From an uncultured Porphyromonadaceae bacterium (GTDB lineage Bacteria; Bacteroidota; Bacteroidia; Bacteroidales; Muribaculaceae): a stretch of DNA of 64,000 nucleotides. The notes below the pieces were generated by a model that was not told the DNA's origin, made no database searches, and saw only the letters and a list, made by a program, of their open reading frames with translations. Numbering within the stretch: position 1 is the stretch's first letter; the number at the start of each line of letters is the position of its first letter. A program made the position numbers and the translations under genes. Of the stretch, positions 24,240 through 32,351 are shown piece by piece. The DNA is taken from assembly GCA_937921035.1 (NCBI GenBank), contig CALEUL010000019.1, forward strand, positions 1 through 64,000, in the 5' to 3' direction.

Positions 24240-26432
24240 ATGACCAATCCGGTATTTTGGCTCGTGCCGTTTTCGGCAATCGTCGCCCTGTTTCTTGCCT
24301 GGTATTTCTATCGCCAGATGATGAAAGAAAGCGAGGGCACCGACACAATGCAACGAATCGCGTCGCACGTACGCAAGGGCGCGATGTCCTATCTGAAACA
24401 ACAGTACAAAATCGTAGGCATCGTTTTCCTGTGCCTTGTTGTGCTTTTCTCAATCATGGCCTACGGCTTCCAGATGCAGAATCCCTGGGTACCCGTCGCC
24501 TTCCTCACCGGTGGCTTCTTCTCCGGCCTCTCCGGATTCTTAGGCATGAAGACGGCCACATACGCCTCGGCCCGCACTGCAAACGCCGCACGCAACTCGC
24601 TTAACGCAGGCCTGCGAGTAGCTTTCCGCTCAGGCGCCGTGATGGGTCTTGTTGTCGTAGGTCTCGGCCTCATCGATATCTCCTTCTGGTATCTTCTGCT
24701 CGACTGGCTGGTAGATCTGCCCGGAACAGCCAAACTCGCCATGATTACCACCACCATGCTCACCTTCGGCATGGGCGCCTCCACGCAGGCGCTGTTCGCA
24801 CGCGTTGGCGGCGGTATCTACACCAAGGCTGCCGACGTCGGCGCCGACCTTGTAGGCAAGGTTGAAGCAGGAATACCCGAGGACGACCCCCGCAACCCCG
24901 CCACCATCGCCGATAACGTGGGCGACAACGTGGGCGACGTAGCAGGCATGGGCGCCGACCTGTACGAATCGTACTGCGGCTCCATTCTCGCCACCTCGGC
25001 CCTCGGTGCCGCCGCATACCTGCTGGAAGGCGATACCGTAATGCAGTACAAGGCCGTGATTGCCCCCATGCTTATCGCCGCAGTGGGTATACTGCTGTCT
25101 ATCATAGGCATATTCTCGGTACGCACCAAAGAGGACGCCTCCATGAAGAATCTGTTGGGCGCTCTGTCGCTTGGTACAAACCTCAGCTCGGTTCTGATTG
25201 TGGCAGCCACATTCCTTATTCTGTGGCTACTCGGTATAAACAACTGGTGGATGATCGGCTGCTCGGTTGTTACGGGTCTGATAGTAGGAATCGTAATAGG
25301 CCGTTCAACAGAATATTACACTTCCCAGTCCTATAAACCTACCAAAAAGCTTGCCGAAAGCGGCACTACCGGCCCCGCCACCGTCATCATCTCCGGCGTA
25401 GGCCTCGGCATGGTTTCCACCGCCATTCCCGTTATCGCCGTTGTGGCCGGTATCATCCTCAGCTACTGGTTCGCCTCGGGCTTCGACTTCAGTAACGTGG
25501 CTATGGGTCTCTACGGCATCGGTATAGCCGCCGTAGGCATGCTGTCGACCCTCGGCATAACACTCGCAACCGACGCATACGGCCCCATCGCCGACAATGC
25601 CGGCGGCAACGCCGAAATGAGCGGCCTCGGCGAAGAAGTGCGCCGACGCACCGACGCCCTCGACTCCCTCGGCAACACCACCGCCGCCACAGGCAAGGGC
25701 TTCGCCATAGGCTCGGCCGCTCTTACAGGCCTTGCCCTGCTTGCATCGTACATAGAGGAAATACGCATCGGCCTGGAACGCCTCGGCCAGACAACCATAC
25801 AGCTTGGCGACCGCGCAGTTGATATACATCAGATGTCTTTCGTAGATTTCATGACCTTCTACGAAGTTAACCTGATGAGCCCCAAAGTCCTCTCCGGCAT
25901 GTTTATCGGCGCGATGATGGCCTTCCTGTTCTGCGGTCTTACAATGAATGCCGTAGGTCGCGCCGCATCGCACATGGTAGACGAGGTACGCCGCCAGTTC
26001 CGCGAGATAAAGGGTATCCTCGAAGGAAAAGCCGAACCCGATTACGCACGCTGCGTACAGATTTCCACCAAGGGCGCCCAGCGCGAAATGATATTCCCCT
26101 CGGTTCTGGCAATCGTAGCTCCCATCGTTACCGGTCTCATTTTCGGTGTTCCCGGTGTTCTCGGTCTGCTTGTCGGTGGCCTCTCGGCCGGCTTCGTTCT
26201 GGCTATTTTCATGGCCAACTCGGGCGGTGCCTGGGATAACGCGAAGAAATACATCGAAGAAGGACACTTCGGCGGCAAAGGCAGCGAAGTACACAAGGCT
26301 ACCGTCGTAGGCGATACCGTAGGCGATCCCTTCAAAGACACCTCCGGCCCGTCGCTCAACATCCTCATAAAACTCATGTCGATGGTATCTATCGTAATGG
26401 CCGGTCTCACAGTAAGCTGGAGCCTGTTCTGA
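24240..26432 (+). CDS. hppA: Membrane-bound Na+/H+-translocating pyrophosphatase, K+-dependent type
   Basis: This integral membrane enzyme hydrolyses pyrophosphate and pumps Na+ and/or H+ outward. The 730-residue protein has about 16 hydrophobic segments and the pyrophosphate-binding loops: GADLVGKVEAG, EDDPRNPATIADNVGDNVGD, DAYGPIADNAGG, and a C-terminal VGDTVGDPFKDTSGPS. The diagnostic GNTTAA (Ala rather than Lys) marks the K+-stimulated subfamily, many of whose bacterial members pump Na+. It is monocistronic with its own terminator. Recovering energy from pyrophosphate suits a fermentative anaerobe alongside nifJ. Confidence 0.96.
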   Translation: MTNPVFWLVPFSAIVALFLAWYFYRQMMKESEGTDTMQRIASHVRKGAMSYLKQQYKIVGIVFLCLVVLFSIMAYGFQMQNPWVPVAFLTGGFFSGLSGFLGMKTATYASARTANAARNSLNAGLRVAFRSGAVMGLVVVGLGLIDISFWYLLLDWLVDLPGTAKLAMITTTMLTFGMGASTQALFARVGGGIYTKAADVGADLVGKVEAGIPEDDPRNPATIADNVGDNVGDVAGMGADLYESYCGSILATSALGAAAYLLEGDTVMQYKAVIAPMLIAAVGILLSIIGIFSVRTKEDASMKNLLGALSLGTNLSSVLIVAATFLILWLLGINNWWMIGCSVVTGLIVGIVIGRSTEYYTSQSYKPTKKLAESGTTGPATVIISGVGLGMVSTAIPVIAVVAGIILSYWFASGFDFSNVAMGLYGIGIAAVGMLSTLGITLATDAYGPIADNAGGNAEMSGLGEEVRRRTDALDSLGNTTAATGKGFAIGSAALTGLALLASYIEEIRIGLERLGQTTIQLGDRAVDIHQMSFVDFMTFYEVNLMSPKVLSGMFIGAMMAFLFCGLTMNAVGRAASHMVDEVRRQFREIKGILEGKAEPDYARCVQISTKGAQREMIFPSVLAIVAPIVTGLIFGVPGVLGLLVGGLSAGFVLAIFMANSGGAWDNAKKYIEEGHFGGKGSEVHKATVVGDTVGDPFKDTSGPSLNILIKLMSMVSIVMAGLTVSWSLF

Positions 26433-26454
26433 TACAGATATTACATAACATAGA

Positions 26455-26483
26455 AAAGCTGCGCCGGTGGCGCAGCTTTTTTT
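26455..26483 (+). terminator. hppA terminator
   Basis: 11-bp stem AAAGCTGCGCC / GGCGCAGCTTT with a GGT loop, running into seven T residues. Confidence 0.88.
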
Positions 26484-26528
26484 ATTCTTCATTTTTTTGC
26501 GCCACACAATATTGTGTCAGAATTTTGT

Positions 26529-26536
26529 TATCTTTG
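26529..26536 (+). promoter_or_regulatory. -7 element just before mltG
   Basis: TATCTTTG fits TAnnTTTG and ends only 4 bp before the mltG ATG, so transcription would start at or next to the start codon. No ideal -33 box is seen. Confidence 0.5.
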
Positions 26537-26540
26537 TAAT

Positions 26541-27548
26541 ATGAAAAAGATTTGGATAGCACTGGGCATAGTTGCGGCGGTGGCGCTTGCTGGCGGCATT
26601 GCTGTAAAGATGCTTTATATTGGCTCATACGAATACGAAGCCACACGAGTGAACATTCCTGCCGGAGCAACGGCAGACAGTATAGGCAAGATAATGACCG
26701 ACGCACTCGGCAAGGATTTCGGCAACAAGGTGAAACGTGTGTGGAAACTGCGCGGAGGTTCGCCCGAGGGCAGCCACGGCTCGTATCTTATCGAACCCGG
26801 CACATCGGCCCTTCGCGCCGGCAACAATATAGCCAAAGGGCGCCAGACACCCGTGCGCTTCACCTTCAATAACGTACATACAATAGGCGAGCTGGCTGCT
26901 CGGGTTGCGGCGCAAATGGAAGTCGATTCCGCCGCTTTCCACGCTGCCGCCGATTCCATCCTTTCTGCCGAAGGGTTCACCGCCGCGCAACAGCCGGCTG
27001 CCTTTATTCCGGACACCCACGAATTCTACTGGACCGCTTCGGCTACAAACATCGTGAACCGGCTCTTTGACGAACGTCAGAAATTCTGGAACGAAGAGCG
27101 CAAAGCCCAGGCCAAGGCACTCGGTCTCACGCCCGAAGATATCCATACCCTTGCTTCAATTGTGGAAGGTGAGACAAACAAGGCCGACGAACGAGGTATG
27201 GTGGCCCGTCTGTATCTTAACCGTCTGCAAAAAGATATGCCTCTGCAGGCCGACCCGACGGTAAAATTCGCCGTAGGCGACCGCACTCTGCGCCGCATCA
27301 CCGGAAAACACCTGAAAGTGGAATCGCCCTACAACACCTATATCAACCGTGGTCTCCCTCCCGGCCCTATCGCCATTCCGGAAAGCGCTACCCTCGAAGC
27401 CGTGCTTGATGCGCCGCAGCACAACTACCTGTACATGTGCGCTAAATCCGATTTTTCAGGCTATCACGACTTTGCTGCCGACTATGGACGGCACCGCATC
27501 AACGCCGCACGGTATCATCGCAAGCTCGCCGAAAGAGGAATTGAATAA
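26541..27548 (+). CDS. mltG: Endolytic murein transglycosylase MltG
   Basis: MltG cuts nascent glycan strands at the inner membrane and helps set glycan length. The 335-residue protein has one N-terminal membrane anchor (MKKIWIALGIVAAVALAGG), a LysM-like region, and the YceG catalytic domain with the Glu-containing ASIVEGETNKADERG, then LQADPTVKFA, SPYNTYINRGLPPGPIAIP and the C-terminal KSDFSGYHDFA. An upstream GTG at 26514 would extend the frame across the -7 promoter box, so ATG 26541 is chosen. The next gene has its own promoter. Confidence 0.94.
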   Translation: MKKIWIALGIVAAVALAGGIAVKMLYIGSYEYEATRVNIPAGATADSIGKIMTDALGKDFGNKVKRVWKLRGGSPEGSHGSYLIEPGTSALRAGNNIAKGRQTPVRFTFNNVHTIGELAARVAAQMEVDSAAFHAAADSILSAEGFTAAQQPAAFIPDTHEFYWTASATNIVNRLFDERQKFWNEERKAQAKALGLTPEDIHTLASIVEGETNKADERGMVARLYLNRLQKDMPLQADPTVKFAVGDRTLRRITGKHLKVESPYNTYINRGLPPGPIAIPESATLEAVLDAPQHNYLYMCAKSDFSGYHDFAADYGRHRINAARYHRKLAERGIE

Positions 27549-27580
27549 TTTGAAAATGACACAGGAAATTGCTATCTTTG
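27549..27580 (+). promoter_or_regulatory. Promoter of the TPR/beta-propeller gene
   Basis: TTTG (27549-27552, overlapping the mltG stop), 20 bp, TATCTTTG (27573-27580). Start near 27586, 14 nt before the ATG. Confidence 0.8.
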
Positions 27581-27599
27581 TAAAACATACAACAAAACA

Positions 27600-29027
27600 A
27601 TGAAAAGCAATAGGTTACGCAAATATGTCTTCTATTTTGCCGTATGCTCGCTGCTGTCGGCATCCGCCGCACCGATAGACCAGGCAAAAAGGTACTACCG
27701 AGACGGCCAGTACAATAAAGCCCTGAAAGAACTGCGCGTACTTGCAAAGCGCACTCCTCGCGACGGCACTGTAAACTACTATCTCGGCGCCACTCTGCTC
27801 GCCCTCGGACACAATAACGAAGCCGTCGCTCCGCTGGAGAAGGCGGTGGACCGCGGCGTTACCGACGCTTCGCGCCTGCTGGCTCTAAACGCACTGGAAC
27901 AATACCGTGCCGACGACGCAGCCGATTACCTCGCCACATGGGAAGAGAAACTGAAAAAAAACAAGAAAGACATACCTGAACAGTTCAACGAGCTTAACCG
28001 CAGGGCAATATCGCTGCGTAACATGCTCGAGAGAGTGGAAAAAATCGAAATACTGGACACTATAACCGTCGACAAGATCGACTTTTTCTCGGCCATAAGG
28101 CTTAGCGCCGGTGCTGGTAGCATACTCCCGCCCGAAAGCATTCGAAGCATGGGCGCCGGAACACCGGGAGCAGCCCTGTCTACTGCATATCTGCCACAGA
28201 GCCGCAACCGCATTATATGGTCCGAGACAGACACCGCCGGCGTTTATGAACTATATGGAGCTGATATCCTCGACAACGGCGATATTGAAATGATTCAGCC
28301 GTTGGGACAACACCTCGGTCAGGGCGGCGACGCCCGTTTCCCCTTCCTGATGGCCGACGGCATAACGCTGTACTTTGCCAACAACGGCGAGAACTCGCTG
28401 GGTGGATACGATATTTTCATGACCCGCCAGAACGAGGAAGGGGAGTTCCTGTCGCCGCAGAATATGGGCATGCCATACAATTCGACGGCTAACGACTATC
28501 TGCTCGCCATAGACGAATCCGCTGAACTCGGCTGGCTCGTTTCCGACCGCAACGCCCCCGAAGGAAAGGTTACGATATATGTTTTCTCGCCGTCGCACGT
28601 GCGCCGCAACGTGGAGGCCGGCGACGACAATCTGCTCTCACTCGCCAGACTGGACGACATATCCCTTACACGTAATCCGGAGACCGACTACAAAAGCCTC
28701 CTGCACGAGCGCATGCCGGCCGAAATCAAGACCGACACAGACGGCAATGTAGCCATCATGCTCGACCTGGGCAACGGAAAAATCTACACAAGCCTTAACG
28801 ACTTCCACAGCAACGCCGCCCGTGCCGAAATGATAAAACTGCTCGCCGCACAACTGGAGCTGGACAAACATATCGCCGCCGAAGAAAAAATGCGCGAGAC
28901 ATATCGTTCCAGGCCCGGCGAAAGCCTTGCGGGACGCATTCTTGAGTCCGAGCGCCAGACCGACGCCATGCGCAAGAAAATACAGACGCTCCGGAACCGT
29001 GCCGTGCGTCTCGAAACAAAGCGGTAA
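27600..29027 (+). CDS. Secreted TPR and PD40 beta-propeller protein, unknown function
   Basis: This 475-residue exported protein has an N-terminal signal peptide (VFYFAVCSLLSASAAP, no lipobox cysteine). Residues about 25-115 form tetratricopeptide-like helices (AKRYYRDGQYNKALKELRVL, then YLGATLLALGHNNEAVAPL). Residues about 190-340 carry PD40/WD40-like blades (RIIWSETDTAGVYELYG, FPFLMADGITLYFANNGENSLGGYDIF, LGWLVSDRNAPEGK). The C-terminus is a charged coiled coil (about 415-475). Bacteroidetes proteins with TPR plus PD40 blades are often periplasmic scaffolds of envelope or secretion complexes. No OmpA peptidoglycan-binding domain is present. Function is unassigned. Confidence 0.7.
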   Translation: MKSNRLRKYVFYFAVCSLLSASAAPIDQAKRYYRDGQYNKALKELRVLAKRTPRDGTVNYYLGATLLALGHNNEAVAPLEKAVDRGVTDASRLLALNALEQYRADDAADYLATWEEKLKKNKKDIPEQFNELNRRAISLRNMLERVEKIEILDTITVDKIDFFSAIRLSAGAGSILPPESIRSMGAGTPGAALSTAYLPQSRNRIIWSETDTAGVYELYGADILDNGDIEMIQPLGQHLGQGGDARFPFLMADGITLYFANNGENSLGGYDIFMTRQNEEGEFLSPQNMGMPYNSTANDYLLAIDESAELGWLVSDRNAPEGKVTIYVFSPSHVRRNVEAGDDNLLSLARLDDISLTRNPETDYKSLLHERMPAEIKTDTDGNVAIMLDLGNGKIYTSLNDFHSNAARAEMIKLLAAQLELDKHIAAEEKMRETYRSRPGESLAGRILESERQTDAMRKKIQTLRNRAVRLETKR

Positions 29028-29073
29028 CACCGGCCGCATGTCTGTCAGATTATAAACCAACATCACATAAATC

Positions 29074-30057
29074 ATGGAAATAACCGTAATCCTGCTCATA
29101 GCCCTGTGCGTTGTTCTCGTAGCAGTATTTTTCTACTACTGCCCCTTCTTTCTGTGGATATCGGCCCGTGTAAGCGGTGTGCGCATATCGCTGTTGCAGC
29201 TTGTGCTGATGCGTATACGTCAGGTTCCCGCAAGCGTGATTGTCCGCGCTCTAATCGAGGCCCACAAAGCCGGTCTGAAAGACGTTACCCGCGACGATCT
29301 CGAAGCCCACTATCTTGCCGGCGGTAACGTGGAACGCGTCGTTCACGCCCTCGTATCCGCATCCAAAGCCAATATCGACCTCGGTTTCAAGATGGCCACA
29401 GCAATCGATCTTGCAGGCCGCGATGTATTCCAGGCCGTGCAGATGAGCGTAAACCCCAAGGTTATCGACACTCCACCTGTAACTGCCGTCGCAAAAGACG
29501 GTATCCAGCTTATCGCCAAGGCCCGTGTTACCGTGCGCGCCAATATCCGCCAGCTTGTCGGCGGCGCAGGCGAAGATACGGTGCTTGCCCGAGTAGGCGA
29601 AGGCATCGTTTCGTCTATCGGTTCCTCCGAGAGCCACAAACAGGTGCTGGAGAATCCCGACTCCATTTCCAAACTCGTACTCCGCAAAGGGCTTGACTCC
29701 GGCACAGCCTTCGAGATTCTGTCCATCGACATCGCCGATATCGATATCGGCCGTAACATCGGAGCAACACTGCAGATAGACCAGGCCCAGGCCGACAAGA
29801 ATATAGCCCAGGCAAAAGCCGAGGAACGCAGGGCAATGGCTATCGCACGCGAACAGGAAATGAAAGCTCTCGCGCAGGAAGCGCGCGCAAAGGTTATCGA
29901 AGCCGAATGCGAGCTGCCTAAGGCTATGGCTCAGGCATTCCTTAGCGGAAACCTCGGCATTATGGACTACTACCGCATGAAAAATATGGAGGCCGACACC
30001 AACATGCGCCAGTCTCTTGGCCAAAGTTCAACCTCTCTACCTGAAATAAAAGAATGA
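29074..30057 (+). CDS. floA: Flotillin-like protein FloA
   Basis: FloA is an SPFH/band-7 membrane scaffold of bacterial functional microdomains. The 327-residue protein has a single N-terminal hydrophobic hairpin (ITVILLIALCVVLVAVFFYY), the FloA signature ISLLQLVLMRIRQVP, the SPFH domain (about 100-250) and a coiled-coil Ala/Glu tail (QAQADKNIAQAKAEERRAMA). Length matches family members of about 330 residues. Its stop overlaps the start of the cstA-like gene by 4 bp, implying translational coupling. Confidence 0.95.
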   Translation: MEITVILLIALCVVLVAVFFYYCPFFLWISARVSGVRISLLQLVLMRIRQVPASVIVRALIEAHKAGLKDVTRDDLEAHYLAGGNVERVVHALVSASKANIDLGFKMATAIDLAGRDVFQAVQMSVNPKVIDTPPVTAVAKDGIQLIAKARVTVRANIRQLVGGAGEDTVLARVGEGIVSSIGSSESHKQVLENPDSISKLVLRKGLDSGTAFEILSIDIADIDIGRNIGATLQIDQAQADKNIAQAKAEERRAMAIAREQEMKALAQEARAKVIEAECELPKAMAQAFLSGNLGIMDYYRMKNMEADTNMRQSLGQSSTSLPEIKE

Positions 30058-31505
30058 CAGCACTGCTAATCTCCCTCGCCGTCCTCGTCGGAGGATACTT
30101 CATCTACGGCCTTGTCGTAGAAAAAATATTCGGTGTGGATTCATCACGCCTTATGCCCGCCGCCACAAGATACGACGGCATAGACTACGTGGAAATGCCG
30201 ACATGGAAAGTTTTCCTTATCCAGTTCCTGAACATAGCTGGCCTTGGCCCTATTTTCGGAGCAATAATGGGCGTTATGTTCGGTCCTGCGGCATTCCTTT
30301 GGATAGTACTCGGCACGATATTCGGAGGAGCTGTCCACGATTTCATATCGGCAATGATGTCGGTGCGCAGCGGCGGCGACTCGCTGCCCGAACTCGTCGG
30401 CCGCGAACTCGGGCCTGTTATCAAGCAGGTTATCCGTATCGTATCCACAGTTCTTCTGATACTGGTGGGCGCTGTTTTCATCCTCACTCCCGCCGGACTG
30501 CTCGCAGGCATGACACCGGGCTGGATGAACGTCAACTTCTGGATTGCGGCAATCTTCATCTATTATCTTCTGGCCACCCTTCTGCCAATCGATAAACTTA
30601 TCGGACGAATCTATCCCCTCTTTGGCGGCGCACTGCTATTTATGGCCCTCGGTCTGCTGTACGTGCTTATCTTCAAGGGCCATCCCATACCCGACGGCTT
30701 CTCCGACGGTCTCTTCAACCGCCATCCGGCAGCCGACTCCCATCCGCTGTTCCCGATGATGTTTGTAAGCATCGCATGCGGCGCCATATCCGGATTCCAT
30801 GCAACACAGTCGCCCATGATGGTGCGCTGCCTCAAGAACGAGAAACTTGCCCGCCCCGTATTCTACGGCGCAATGGTGGCCGAAGGTATCGTGGCACTGA
30901 TATGGGCGGCTGCAGCCATAACCTTCACCGGCGGTTACAGCCAGCTCGCCGATTACATGACCACCCACACGACCGGCGATATGGTGCATAATATCTCCGT
31001 TGAATGGTTAGGCACCTTCGGAGGCATTTTAGCCCTACTCGGCGTCATTGCCGCTCCTATAACCACCGGCGATACGGCTCTGCGTTCGGCTCGCCTCACC
31101 GTGGCCGACTTCCTGCATATCAGTCAGAAAAAATTCATCAAACGAATCCTGGTGTCGCTGCCGCTTTTCGCCGCCACATTCACCCTGATGATGATAGATT
31201 TCGACGTGCTGTGGCGCTACTTCGCATGGACAAACCAGACCCTTGCGGCATTCACGCTGTGGGCTGCCACCGTTTACCTTGCGCGCCACCGCCGCTTCTT
31301 CTACATCTGCCTCATTCCCGCTCTGTACATGACGATGGTTGTGGTAACATACATTCTGGTGGCTCCCACTCCCGAGGGGTTCGGCATGCCGTTCAATTAT
31401 GCAGTACTCTCTGCTGCTGCAGTCGACTTCATATGCCTGACAATGTTCATCCGCTATCTGGTCCTGAGCCGCAGCGGCCGCCTTGTCCACGATGTTGCAT
31501 ACTAA
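30054..31505 (+). CDS. cstA: CstA-family carbon-starvation transporter
   Basis: CstA proteins are inner-membrane carriers for peptides or pyruvate induced by carbon limitation. The 483-residue protein is very hydrophobic with about 12 segments and shows family blocks: FLNIAGLGPIFGAIMG, FGGAVHDFISAMMSVRSGG, SGFHATQSPMMVRCLKNE and ITTGDTALRSARLTVAD. It is shorter than E. coli CstA (about 700), as usual for the short Bacteroidetes form. It overlaps floA by 4 bp; the PHP phosphatase gene follows after 9 bp. Confidence 0.92.
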   Translation: MTALLISLAVLVGGYFIYGLVVEKIFGVDSSRLMPAATRYDGIDYVEMPTWKVFLIQFLNIAGLGPIFGAIMGVMFGPAAFLWIVLGTIFGGAVHDFISAMMSVRSGGDSLPELVGRELGPVIKQVIRIVSTVLLILVGAVFILTPAGLLAGMTPGWMNVNFWIAAIFIYYLLATLLPIDKLIGRIYPLFGGALLFMALGLLYVLIFKGHPIPDGFSDGLFNRHPAADSHPLFPMMFVSIACGAISGFHATQSPMMVRCLKNEKLARPVFYGAMVAEGIVALIWAAAAITFTGGYSQLADYMTTHTTGDMVHNISVEWLGTFGGILALLGVIAAPITTGDTALRSARLTVADFLHISQKKFIKRILVSLPLFAATFTLMMIDFDVLWRYFAWTNQTLAAFTLWAATVYLARHRRFFYICLIPALYMTMVVVTYILVAPTPEGFGMPFNYAVLSAAAVDFICLTMFIRYLVLSRSGRLVHDVAY

Positions 31506-31514
31506 ATCTGTTTT

Positions 31515-32351
31515 ATGGACTTCAAGAAGATAATTTCTTCAACACGTAACTATAATTTTCACAGCCACACGCAGTTCTGCGACGGACACGCGCCAATTGC
31601 AACGATGGCGGCAGCCGCAGTGGCATGCGGCATGCGCCACTATGGGTTTACGCCTCACAGTCCGCTGCCGTTAGAGTCGCCATGCAACATGCCGACCAAT
31701 ACGGTAGACGATTTCATAACCGAGGTACGCACACTGCAACAGAATCCGGCGCTCTCCGCTTGCCGCTTCTACATAGGAATGGAAATCGACTATTTAGGAC
31801 CGCAGTTCGGTCCCGCGAGCGATTATTTCAAACACCTGCCCTTAGACTACCGCATAGGCTCTGTGCATTTCATACCATCGCAGGACGGCGAATACCTCGA
31901 TATCGACGGTAGCCCCGACCGCTTTAAACAACGAATGGCCGAAAAATTCCACAAAGACATAGAATATGTGGTAGACACCTTCTACCGCCAGTCGCTGGAC
32001 ATGGTACGCACCGGAGGCTTCGATATTCTGGGGCACTTCGACAAAATCGGCCACAACGCTTCGGAATATGCTCCGGGCATTGCCGACAGCAGTTTTTACG
32101 CACAGTGCATAGAGCCTCTGCTGGCATATATCTGCGAGCACAGACTCACTGTAGAGCTGAACACAAAAGCACGCACGCAGTACGGCTATTTCTTTCCCAG
32201 CGAAAGCTATCTGCCTCGCCTTATGGAAAGCGGCGTAACTATTACCGTTAACAGCGACGCACACTACCCCGACCGCATAACGGCATCGCGCGACGAAGCC
32301 TTCGCTATTTTAGACAGCATTTATCCCGACTATGAACGCAGAAACTCTTGA
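31515..32351 (+). CDS. PHP-domain histidinol-phosphatase (HisJ/HisK type)
   Basis: This is a 278-residue PHP-fold phosphoesterase; the closest known role is dephosphorylation of histidinol phosphate in histidine synthesis. Metal ligands seen: FHSHTQFCDG near the N-terminus, GFTPHSPLP, the Glu of IGMEIDYLG, IGSVHFIP, GHFDKIG and VNSDAHYPDR. No other his genes are nearby, so the substrate is not certain. Its last 20 bases overlap the U32 peptidase gene in another frame, suggesting coupled translation. Confidence 0.85.
   Translation: MDFKKIISSTRNYNFHSHTQFCDGHAPIATMAAAAVACGMRHYGFTPHSPLPLESPCNMPTNTVDDFITEVRTLQQNPALSACRFYIGMEIDYLGPQFGPASDYFKHLPLDYRIGSVHFIPSQDGEYLDIDGSPDRFKQRMAEKFHKDIEYVVDTFYRQSLDMVRTGGFDILGHFDKIGHNASEYAPGIADSSFYAQCIEPLLAYICEHRLTVELNTKARTQYGYFFPSESYLPRLMESGVTITVNSDAHYPDRITASRDEAFAILDSIYPDYERRNS

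Noticed and set aside
25305..26507. Minus-strand open frame opposite hppA
   Set aside because: Antisense artefact; His/Gly/Tyr-rich product and no promoter.
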